Assembly: GCA_020430675.1 (NCBI GenBank)
Contig: JAGQJJ010000061.1
Coordinates: 1 to 11,338 of the forward strand
Direction of reading: 5' to 3'
Origin: Myxococcales bacterium
Lineage (GTDB): Bacteria > Myxococcota > Bradymonadia > UBA7976 > UBA1532
DNA: 11,338 nucleotides
This document shows positions 6,792-11,338 of the stretch, piece by piece; within the stretch, counting starts at the first letter, position 1; each line of letters starts with the position of its first letter. The notes under the pieces are model-generated. The model saw only the letters and a list, made by a program, of their open reading frames with translations. It searched no databases and was not told the origin of the DNA. The translations under genes and the position numbers were made by a program.

Positions 6792-7232
6792 TCAGGGCTC
6801 GGCGTCGATCAGCGCGCGGGCGCGCTTGCCATCGATGCCCAGCGCGCTGGCGATGGCAAGCAGCACCGAGTCTTCCGCGCTGTGCACCTTGAGGTCGGCG
6901 TGCGCGAGCGCGGCCGTCATCTGGAACACGGACTCGGCCAGCTCGGCGGGAAGCGCCTTGGCGGCGGCGGCGATGAAGCCGTCGACCTGCCCGGCCTGGA
7001 TGGCGTCACGGGCCCGCTCGACCTGCTGCTCGACGCGAGCGGCTTTGTTGGCCACAAACGGCAGCGAGTTGACCAGCTGCTCGAACTCGACACCTTCGAG
7101 GACGCCGATGCGGTTGTCGACCTGCATGACAAGCGCGAGCAGATCGACGATCGCGTCGACCTGCTCACCGTCGAGGCTGCTGAACTTGGGGTCGGTGCCG
7201 ATCACATCGGCGAGTTCATTCCAGGTGGCCAT
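6792..7232 (-). CDS. TerB-like all-helical protein
   Basis: The 146-residue protein starts at an ATG with GGAGAG just upstream. It appears entirely alpha-helical and contains two Asp-x(6)-Glu type elements: 'VMQVDNRIGVLEGVEFEQLV' (35-54) and 'AALAHADLKVHSAEDSVLLA' (107-126, with Asp113 and Glu120), followed by 'IASALGID'. This two-fold pattern ('A.aDg.v...E...l..ia..LgI') is typical of the TerB/TerB-like fold first named in tellurite resistance. Family members bind divalent metal at such acidic positions and act in stress-response or envelope-associated complexes of mostly unknown function. No TerC, TerD or other tellurite gene is nearby, so tellurite resistance should not be inferred. There is no signal peptide, so it is cytoplasmic. 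It is the first gene of the minus-strand series that continues into the lipoprotein 15 nt later. Confidence 0.8.
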   Translation of the reverse strand: MATWNELADVIGTDPKFSSLDGEQVDAIVDLLALVMQVDNRIGVLEGVEFEQLVNSLPFVANKAARVEQQVERARDAIQAGQVDGFIAAAAKALPAELAESVFQMTAALAHADLKVHSAEDSVLLAIASALGIDGKRARALIDAEP

Positions 7233-7261
7233 GGTCTCTCCGGGCGTAGCGAGGCCGAAGC

Positions 7262-7267
7262 ACCATA
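7262..7267 (-). promoter_or_regulatory. Possible -10 element for the TerB-like gene
   Basis: On the minus strand the sequence TATGGT lies about 30 nt before the ATG at 7232, at a suitable distance for a short leader. A TTGACC occurs upstream but only 12 nt away, too close for a standard -35. This is a weak call based on position and on TATGGT resembling TATAAT. Confidence 0.25.
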
Positions 7268-7301
7268 GCGAAGCCGCGGGGTCAACGCCATCGGCTCGTT
7301 C

Positions 7302-7316
7302 GCCTCGTGTCGAGGC
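7302..7316. repeat. Inverted repeat in divergent intergenic region (candidate operator)
   Basis: A perfect 6-bp inverted repeat, GCCTCG-TGT-CGAGGC, sits between the divergent starts at 7232 (minus) and 7430 (plus). Its position suits a regulator-binding site. In DNA this GC-rich, a 6-bp palindrome may arise by chance, and no regulator gene is adjacent. Confidence 0.3.
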
Positions 7317-7370
7317 ACCGCGAAGTGGGGTCGAGCGGCGGTCATTCGCGCGGCCCGGTCATTCTACGAG

Positions 7371-7400
7371 GTGAAGCGCGCGGCGCCGGTGCGCTATCAT
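7371..7400 (+). promoter_or_regulatory. Possible sigma70-type promoter for the plus-strand gene
   Basis: A TATCAT at 7395-7400 is a fair -10 (5 of 6 matches to TATAAT). The best -35 candidate, GTGAAG at 7371-7376 with an 18-nt spacer, is poor. Transcription from here would give a leader of about 20 nt ending in the GGGGAGGG ribosome-binding site. Confidence 0.35.
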
Positions 7401-7429
7401 CCGGCGACGGTGGAGATGGGGAGGGAACG

Positions 7430-7762
7430 GTGAAGGACGACGCCAACGCGCACCTCATCGACTGGATCGTATCGGGCGCGCAGCCGGTCGGCGAAATCGA
7501 GGGCGACCGAACGCCGGATCAGGCGGCGGCGCCCACGGTCGCGGACGTCTACGGGCTTACGGTGGGCACGGTGTTCGAGATCGTCCGCGGACACGATGCC
7601 GGCCGGGGCCGCTGGCGCGTGGCGCGCCTCGATCACGGTCCGCGGGGCACGTTGCGGTTGTGGGCCATTCGCCCGGGGTCGAGCGATCATGTGCCCTTCA
7701 CGGCGCCGCAGATTCGAGATGCCCTCGATCACGGCTGGCTGCTCATCGTCGAGGACGAATAG
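7430..7762 (+). CDS. Unrecognised 110-aa protein
   Basis: This is the only supported plus-strand gene. The start is a GTG at 7430, chosen because a near-perfect Shine-Dalgarno (GGGGAGGG, 7418-7425) sits 5 nt upstream. The frame stays open further upstream to 7307, but that part reads like non-coding Gly/Arg-rich sequence. The product begins 'MKDDANAHLIDWIVSGAQPV' and includes 'GTVFEIVRGHDAGRGRWRVA', 'RGTLRLWAIRPG' and an acidic end 'LLIVEDE'. The middle looks like a small beta-barrel-type fold with alternating hydrophobic strands, and a C-terminal helix ('APQIRDALDHGW') follows. No signal peptide or membrane segment is visible. It ends in TAG, converges on folB 29 nt away and diverges from the TerB-like gene. 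I cannot assign a family or function. Confidence 0.75.
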   Translation: MKDDANAHLIDWIVSGAQPVGEIEGDRTPDQAAAPTVADVYGLTVGTVFEIVRGHDAGRGRWRVARLDHGPRGTLRLWAIRPGSSDHVPFTAPQIRDALDHGWLLIVEDE

Positions 7763-7791
7763 CGCCCAGGCGTGCGGCGCCGCCCCCGCCT

Positions 7792-8178
7792 TCAGTCATT
7801 CATGCGAAACGCCTGCACACCCACCGCCTCGCAGTCGGGGTAGACATCGGGCTTGCGCGTGGACACCTGGGCCGCGCGCACGCCCGGGTGGCGCAGGATC
7901 GCGTCCAGCACATCGTCGCAGAGGGTCTCTTGCAGCATGATGTGGCCGCGTCCTACGCGACGGTGCACCACGTCACGCACGAAGTCGTAGTCGACGACCT
8001 CGGCGATGTCATCGGCCCGCGGCGTGTGGGCGGCGAGGTCGACATACACATCGATGTCGAGGATCAGGCGTTGCGGCGCGGCGCGCTCGAAGTCATGGAT
8101 GCCGATTCGCGCCTGGACGGTGAGGCCACGCAAGAACATCTTGCGGCAGTGGCGCAGACTGGGGTCATGGGGCGTCAT
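7792..8178 (-). CDS. folB: Dihydroneopterin aldolase (FolB)
   Basis: The 128-residue protein should convert 7,8-dihydroneopterin to 6-hydroxymethyl-7,8-dihydropterin plus glycolaldehyde in folate synthesis; epimerisation of the substrate is common in the family. Recognisable FolB features are 'FLRGLTVQARIGIHDFER' (15-32) with active-site Glu31, 'HIMLQETLCDDVLDAIL' (79-95) with the conserved pterin-binding Glu84, and 'VSTRKPDVYPDCEAVGVQAF' (105-124) with catalytic Lys109. Length matches the family (about 120). The start at 8178 overlaps the upstream dehydrogenase stop as ATGA, with AGGGG about 9 nt before it, so translation is probably coupled. An ATG at 8139 ('MFLRGL') would give the more usual family N-terminus but has no ribosome-binding site. 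The pairing with a pteridine-reductase-like gene supports a pterin role. Confidence 0.93.
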   Translation of the reverse strand: MTPHDPSLRHCRKMFLRGLTVQARIGIHDFERAAPQRLILDIDVYVDLAAHTPRADDIAEVVDYDFVRDVVHRRVGRGHIMLQETLCDDVLDAILRHPGVRAAQVSTRKPDVYPDCEAVGVQAFRMND

Positions 8179-8963
8179 GGGCGGAACCCCTGGAGCGCTT
8201 CGGCCGACATGAACATGACGTCGCGCGCCATCGGCACCAGATGCTGGCCGTTGTCGACCGGGACGCTGGCCCCGGTGATGGCGGTGTTTTGCGCCAGAAA
8301 CAGCACCGACTGCGCCACCAGCGAAGCGTCGATGGGCTGGCCCATCGGGTTGGCGGTGCCCGCCGCCTGAAAGTTTTCGACGGTCTGCGGCCCGCTGACA
8401 TAGAGGAGGCCCGGGGCCACGGCGTTGACGCGAATGGCCGGGGCCAGCGCTCGCGCCTGCAGGGCCACCGCCTGGTGCAACGCCAGCTTCGACAAGGTGT
8501 ACGAGAAGTAGTCGGGGTTCGGGTTGAACACCTTCTGGTCGAGGATGTGAATGAGGCTGGCCTGCGGCGCGCGCGCGGCCGAATGCAGCCCGGCCAGCAT
8601 CTGCCCCATGCGCATGGGCGCCATCAGATTGACCTGCCACTGGGTCAGCGCCTGATCGTCGTCAAAGTCCTGCGCCGTATCGGGCAGGAACAGCGACGCA
8701 TTGTTGACCACGCAGCGCAGGCCGGTGCCCAAATCGCGGGCCAGCGCGTCGCCCATGGCGCGGGTCTGGGCCGCGTCGGCCAGATCGGCCTGCACCACCC
8801 GCGAGGCCACGCCCAGCCCTTTGCACTGCTCGGCGACCTGCTCGGCGGCCCGAAGCGAGTCGCGGCGATGCACGACGACCGACCATCCGGCCGTAGCGAA
8901 GGCCAGACAGATTTCACGACCCAGGCGGTGCGCGCCGCCACTGACCCAGACCCAGTCAGACAT
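8175..8963 (-). CDS. Pteridine reductase-like short-chain dehydrogenase (FolM/PTR1 type)
   Basis: This 262-residue NAD(P)H-dependent SDR probably reduces dihydropterin or dihydrofolate-type substrates. The Rossmann motif is 'VSGGAHRLG' (7-15), with Arg13 at the position of the PTR1 pterin/cofactor Arg, and 'VVVHRRDS' (29-36) suggests NADPH preference. 'NNASLFLP' (87-94) is the form of the NNAG motif found in pteridine reductases. The catalytic set is Asp142 ('LDQKV') instead of the usual Ser, Tyr155 and Lys159 ('YTLSK'). The Asp-Tyr-Lys spacing (13 and 4) equals that of PTR1 (D181, Y194, K198), which strongly separates it from generic FabG-like SDRs. The start is the ATG at 8963; an in-frame ATG at 8972 adds three residues. 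Neither has a visible Shine-Dalgarno. The stop overlaps the folB start, giving a two-gene pterin unit. FolM (dihydromonapterin reductase) is the closest functional guess. Confidence 0.88.
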   Translation of the reverse strand: MSDWVWVSGGAHRLGREICLAFATAGWSVVVHRRDSLRAAEQVAEQCKGLGVASRVVQADLADAAQTRAMGDALARDLGTGLRCVVNNASLFLPDTAQDFDDDQALTQWQVNLMAPMRMGQMLAGLHSAARAPQASLIHILDQKVFNPNPDYFSYTLSKLALHQAVALQARALAPAIRVNAVAPGLLYVSGPQTVENFQAAGTANPMGQPIDASLVAQSVLFLAQNTAITGASVPVDNGQHLVPMARDVMFMSAEALQGFRP

Positions 8964-9244
8964 GGCATGCATCGTAAGCCAGAAGAGGAAGTTCAGTTGA
9001 GCAGAAATCGGCGGGCGATGCGCGGACCCGACGCCTCGGCCCCACCGATCGGCCGCCGGCTGCCTCCAGAAGAGTCGCTGGCGGCGTCGGCGGTTGCGTC
9101 GCGTGCGCCACGCGGATGCGCCGGTGCAGCGTCGTATCATCGCCCTGGCGCTGATCAACGGCAGCGCGCGCACGTCGAGCGTGTCGACGACGGCGAGGAC
9201 TGGGCGGGCGTATGTCGGGCGGGCCCGGGGATGGGCGCCGCCTT
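8964..9244. other. Intergenic region between infA and the SDR gene
   Basis: These 281 nt have no convincing gene on either strand. The minus-strand frame continuing the SDR upstream is Arg/Trp-rich and unlike an SDR N-terminus. No intrinsic terminator follows infA. An 8-nt direct repeat, GGGCGGGC, occurs twice around 9206-9228 with a 7-nt gap. TTGATC followed 16 nt later by TACGAC (minus strand, around 9130-9157) is a possible but weak promoter for the SDR-folB pair. A TACGAT just before the SDR start is another. Confidence 0.4.
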
Positions 9245-9463
9245 CTACCGGGCGCGATAGATGATGCGGCCGCGGGTCATGTCGTAGGGGGTGATCTCGA
9301 GCGTCACCTTGTCGCCGGGCAGAATGCGGATGAAGTACTTGCGCATCTTGCCCGAAACGTGGGCGAGCACTCGGTGACCGTTTTCAAGTTCAACCTGGAA
9401 CATCGCGTTGGGCAAAGGTTCGACGACCTTGCCTTCAACCGTGATCCCTTCTTCTTTCGGCAC
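9245..9463 (-). CDS. infA: Translation initiation factor IF-1
   Basis: The 72-residue protein has the standard IF-1 length and S1/OB fold: '[20 protein letters not shown]' at the start, '[20 protein letters not shown]' (22-41), '[18 protein letters not shown]' (50-67) and the typical end 'IYRAR'. It binds the 30S A site and works with IF-2 and IF-3 in start-site selection. The start codon is GTG with GGAGG (9468-9472) only 4 nt away. The gene ends in TAG. It has its own promoter and is flanked by metabolic genes rather than by secY, rpmJ and rpsM, where infA often lies. A second copy elsewhere in the genome is possible but cannot be judged here. Confidence 0.97.
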   Translation of the reverse strand: MPKEEGITVEGKVVEPLPNAMFQVELENGHRVLAHVSGKMRKYFIRILPGDKVTLEITPYDMTRGRIIYRAR

Positions 9464-9506
9464 GAGGCCTCCGTATCACTTCGTCGGTTCTCAAAAAGGC
9501 GGAAGC

Positions 9507-9534
9507 ATTCTAGCCATGCGCGACTTTTTCGCAA
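9507..9534 (-). promoter_or_regulatory. Sigma70-like promoter of infA
   Basis: On the minus strand TTGCGA (9529-9534) is followed after 16 nt by TAGAAT (9507-9512), close to the TTGACA/TATAAT consensus. Transcription would start near 9500 and give a leader of about 37 nt ending in GGAGG. The stretch is locally AT-richer than its surroundings, which supports a real promoter between the dehydrogenase stop and infA. Confidence 0.65.
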
Positions 9535-9552
9535 GCCCCTCGTGCGGTTGGC

Positions 9553-10731
9553 TCAGCCAAAGGCCGACAGCCCGGTCAGCGCGCGCCCGATGGCGAGGGT
9601 GTGCACCTCGTGAGTGCCCTCATAGGTATAGACGCTCTCCAGGTTGGCCGCGTGCCGCATGATCGGGTACTCGTCCATGATGCCATTGGCGCCGAGCACG
9701 CTGCGGGCGGTGCGGGCGATGTCGAGGGCGGTGCGCACGTTCTCGCGCTTGGCGAGGCTGACCTGGATGGGGTCGAGCCGGCCGGCGTCCTTCAACTTCG
9801 CGAGGTGCATGCTGAGCAGGTGGCCGGTGACGAGGCGAGCGCCCATCTCGACGAGCTTCTGCTGCGTGAGCTGGAAGGCGGCGATGGGCTTGCCGAACTG
9901 CACGCGCTCGCGGCTGTAGTCGAGCGCGGTGTCGTAGCAGCAGAGGCCGGCGCCGAGCGCGCCCCACGAGATGCCGTAGCGCGCCTGGGTCAAGCAGCTC
10001 AGCGGGCCCTTGAGACCGACGACGCCCGGCAGCACATTGGCCTCGGGCACGAAGCACTTCTCCAGCACGATCTCGCCCGTGACCGAGGCGCGCAGGCTCT
10101 GCTTGTGGTGCATGGTCGGCGTGCTGAAGCCGGCGGAGCCGCGCTCGACGAGGTAGCCGCGGATCGACTCGGCCTCGCCGTCGTCGGTCTTGGCCCAGAC
10201 CACCGCGACATGGGCGAGCGGGCTGTTGGTGATCCACATCTTGGCGCCGTCGAGCAGGTAGCCACCGTCGACACGGCGGGCGCGAGTGCGCATCGAGCCG
10301 GGGTCGCTGCCGCTGTCGGGTTCGGTGAGGCCGAAACAGCCGATCAGCTCGCCGCGGGCCATGCCGGGCAGCCAGCGCGCCTTCTGCTCGTCGGTGCCAA
10401 AGCGCCAGATGGGGTACATGCACAGCGCGCCCTGCACGCTGACGAAGCTGCGCAGGCCGCTGTCGACGTACTCCAACTCGCGCATGATCAGGCCGTAGGC
10501 GGTGGCGTCGAGGCCGGCGCACTCGTAGCCCTTGAGGTTGGCGCCGAGCACGCCGAGCGCGCCGATGGCCGGGATGAGGTCTTCGGGGAAGCGCTCGGCG
10601 CGGTAGCAGTCGCGCACGCGGGGCGCGTAGGCCTCACGCGAAAAGGCGCGCACGCTGTCGCGCACCATGCGCTGCTCTTCGGTGAACTGGCTCTCAATGG
10701 CGAAGCGGTCGAGCAAGGGCACGATCTTCAC
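9553..10731 (-). CDS. gcdH: Glutaryl-CoA dehydrogenase (acyl-CoA dehydrogenase family)
   Basis: The 392-residue FAD enzyme oxidises and decarboxylates glutaryl-CoA to crotonyl-CoA in lysine, tryptophan and aromatic degradation, passing electrons to electron-transfer flavoprotein. Evidence for this subclass: 'YVDSGLRSFVSVQ' (88-100) with Arg94, the residue that holds the glutaryl carboxylate in known enzymes; 'GCFGLTEPDSGSDPGSM' (131-147), the flavin/substrate signature; 'KMWITNS' (164-170); and 'YEGTHEVHTLAIGRALTG' (370-387) with catalytic base Glu371. Arg94 and Glu371 fall at nearly the same numbers as Arg94 and Glu370 of the mature human enzyme. Full family length and no signal peptide. The GTG start overlaps the upstream creatininase-family stop (GTGA), with GGAG 8 nt before it, so the two are probably coupled. 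The visible neighbours do not otherwise form a glutaryl-CoA pathway. Confidence 0.93.
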   Translation of the reverse strand: MKIVPLLDRFAIESQFTEEQRMVRDSVRAFSREAYAPRVRDCYRAERFPEDLIPAIGALGVLGANLKGYECAGLDATAYGLIMRELEYVDSGLRSFVSVQGALCMYPIWRFGTDEQKARWLPGMARGELIGCFGLTEPDSGSDPGSMRTRARRVDGGYLLDGAKMWITNSPLAHVAVVWAKTDDGEAESIRGYLVERGSAGFSTPTMHHKQSLRASVTGEIVLEKCFVPEANVLPGVVGLKGPLSCLTQARYGISWGALGAGLCCYDTALDYSRERVQFGKPIAAFQLTQQKLVEMGARLVTGHLLSMHLAKLKDAGRLDPIQVSLAKRENVRTALDIARTARSVLGANGIMDEYPIMRHAANLESVYTYEGTHEVHTLAIGRALTGLSAFG

Positions 10732-11338
10732 GGGCGTTTCTCCAGGTGTTCGCGCACTTCGGTGGTGACCATCTCGGTGAGCGCAGCGTACAGGCGCTCG
10801 CCCTCTTCGGGGGAAGCTTCGGCCGGCTGGCCGGTATAGGCGCGCGTCATGCCGATGGCGCGAAAGCCGGCGGCGGCGTCGGCGATGGCGGCGCTGAGGC
10901 TGACGTCGAGCGCGGGCAACGCGGCGGCGGCGGCACGATCGACCAGCGCGGGCGCGGCGGCGAGCACCAGCGAGCCTTCGTATGCGCCCGCGTGGCAGGC
11001 GCCGCTGCGGAACTCGGCGCCCAGCGCGCGACCCCAGCGGCGGCTGATGACCTGCGGCGCGCTGATGGCGTGGGCGCCATGGCGCTCGGCGATCTGTGCG
11101 CGCGCGGCCTCGATCGCGGCGAGCTGGCCCGGTTCGAGGTGATGATTGATCAGGCAGACATGCTTGAAGCCATCGCGAAGGAAGGCCTCGGCGCCGGCGG
11201 CCAGCAACGCGGTGAGCACCTCGGCGGGCACGCTGACCGCGCCCGCGAAGCCGGCGGCGAAGTCGGTGACGCCGTAGGGCAGCGGCGGGGCGACCAGGGG
11301 GGTGATCCCGCGCGCCTCCAGGGCGATCGCGGCGCGCC
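10728..11338 (-). CDS. Creatininase-family metallohydrolase (N-terminus beyond window edge)
   Basis: The frame is open to the window edge. About 202 codons are visible, and the first readable residues are 'RAAIALEARGITPLVAPPLP'. Creatininase-family landmarks are 'PPLPYGVTDFAAGFAGAVSV' (the substrate/metal loop region with the 'YG.t.F' pattern), 'GFKHVCLINHHLEPG' in place of the usual NGHGGN, and 'SGACHAGAYEGSLVL', which matches the HAGxxETS metal-ligand motif (His and Glu retained, Thr changed to Gly). Members hydrolyse cyclic or linear amide bonds using two metal ions; MftE of mycofactocin maturation is also in the family. The family's N-terminal metal ligands lie outside the window, so activity cannot be fully judged. 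A start at 11231 would remove the conserved YG segment and is rejected. It overlaps gcdH by 4 nt, suggesting a shared catabolic role. Confidence 0.82.
   Translation of the reverse strand, partial: RAAIALEARGITPLVAPPLPYGVTDFAAGFAGAVSVPAEVLTALLAAGAEAFLRDGFKHVCLINHHLEPGQLAAIEAARAQIAERHGAHAISAPQVISRRWGRALGAEFRSGACHAGAYEGSLVLAAAPALVDRAAAAALPALDVSLSAAIADAAAGFRAIGMTRAYTGQPAEASPEEGERLYAALTEMVTTEVREHLEKRP

Noticed and set aside
6792..7232. Tellurite resistance function
   Set aside because: Only a TerB-like fold is seen; no TerA, TerC, TerD, TerE or TerZ partner is nearby, and TerB-like domains occur widely outside tellurite resistance.
3959..7268. Long plus-strand open frames (3959-5599 and 5271-7268)
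   Set aside because: They run opposite clear minus-strand genes (lipoprotein with lipobox, TerB-like protein, ligase neighbours), have biased composition and lack ribosome-binding sites.
7307..7429. N-terminal extension of the 7430-7762 gene
   Set aside because: The extra 41 residues are Gly/Arg/Ser-rich and upstream of an excellent ribosome-binding site that points to the GTG at 7430.
8964..9173. 70-residue N-terminal extension of the SDR
   Set aside because: The extension is Arg/Trp-rich and has no SDR character; the Rossmann motif begins 6 residues after the ATG at 8963, the normal distance.
9601..10839. 412-codon plus-strand open frame opposite gcdH
   Set aside because: The minus strand encodes a full-length glutaryl-CoA dehydrogenase with catalytic residues in place; the plus-strand translation is low-complexity Ala/Gly/His/Glu.
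1..11338. tRNA, rRNA, CRISPR array, insertion sequence or phage att site
   Set aside because: Reading through both strands showed no cloverleaf-like segment, regularly spaced repeats, transposase or integrase motif, or terminal inverted repeats.

Overview
The window is very GC-rich. It is densely packed with genes on the minus strand; only one short gene (7430-7762) is supported on the plus strand. The best guess for the host is a Myxococcota-type (former deltaproteobacterial) bacterium or a metagenomic relative. The reasons are the GC content, the frequent GTG starts and 4-nt gene overlaps, and a secreted lipoprotein with a 'CNGIDDD' cysteine/aspartate motif of the kind common in that group. 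This placement is inference. I see no rRNA, tRNA, CRISPR array, insertion sequence or phage gene.

Layout in transcription order, from the right. (a) 11338-9553: a creatininase-family metallohydrolase, cut by the window edge, overlaps by 4 nt a gene recognisable as glutaryl-CoA dehydrogenase. (b) 9534-9245: infA (translation initiation factor IF-1) with its own sigma70-like promoter. (c) 8963-7792: a pteridine-reductase-type short-chain dehydrogenase overlaps folB (dihydroneopterin aldolase) by 4 nt, forming a small pterin/folate unit. (d) 7430-7762, plus strand: an unrecognised 110-residue protein, convergent with folB and divergent from (e). (e) 7232-2532: a tightly spaced set consisting of a TerB-like helical protein, a cysteine-rich lipoprotein, an unrecognised 201-residue protein with an acidic tail ending in Phe, an unrecognised 238-codon gene interrupted by an in-frame TAG, and an ATP-dependent DNA ligase with an extra C-terminal domain. 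(f) 2308-950: a secreted GH113-like TIM-barrel glycosidase. (g) 894-1: an N-terminally membrane-anchored protein of unknown function, cut by the window edge.

The most interesting part is 5329-2532. Two conserved-looking but unrecognised proteins lie directly upstream of the ligase, and the second is probably translationally coupled to it. The ligase has a complete nucleotidyltransferase/OB core, no N-terminal DNA-binding domain, an altered motif I and about 100 extra C-terminal residues. No Ku, polymerase or phosphoesterase is present, so this is not a standard LigD end-joining locus. A shared role in nucleic-acid repair is inference from gene order. The in-frame TAG may be a nonsense mutation, a sequence error or readthrough. 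Codon reassignment is unlikely, because infA and the plus-strand gene both end in TAG.
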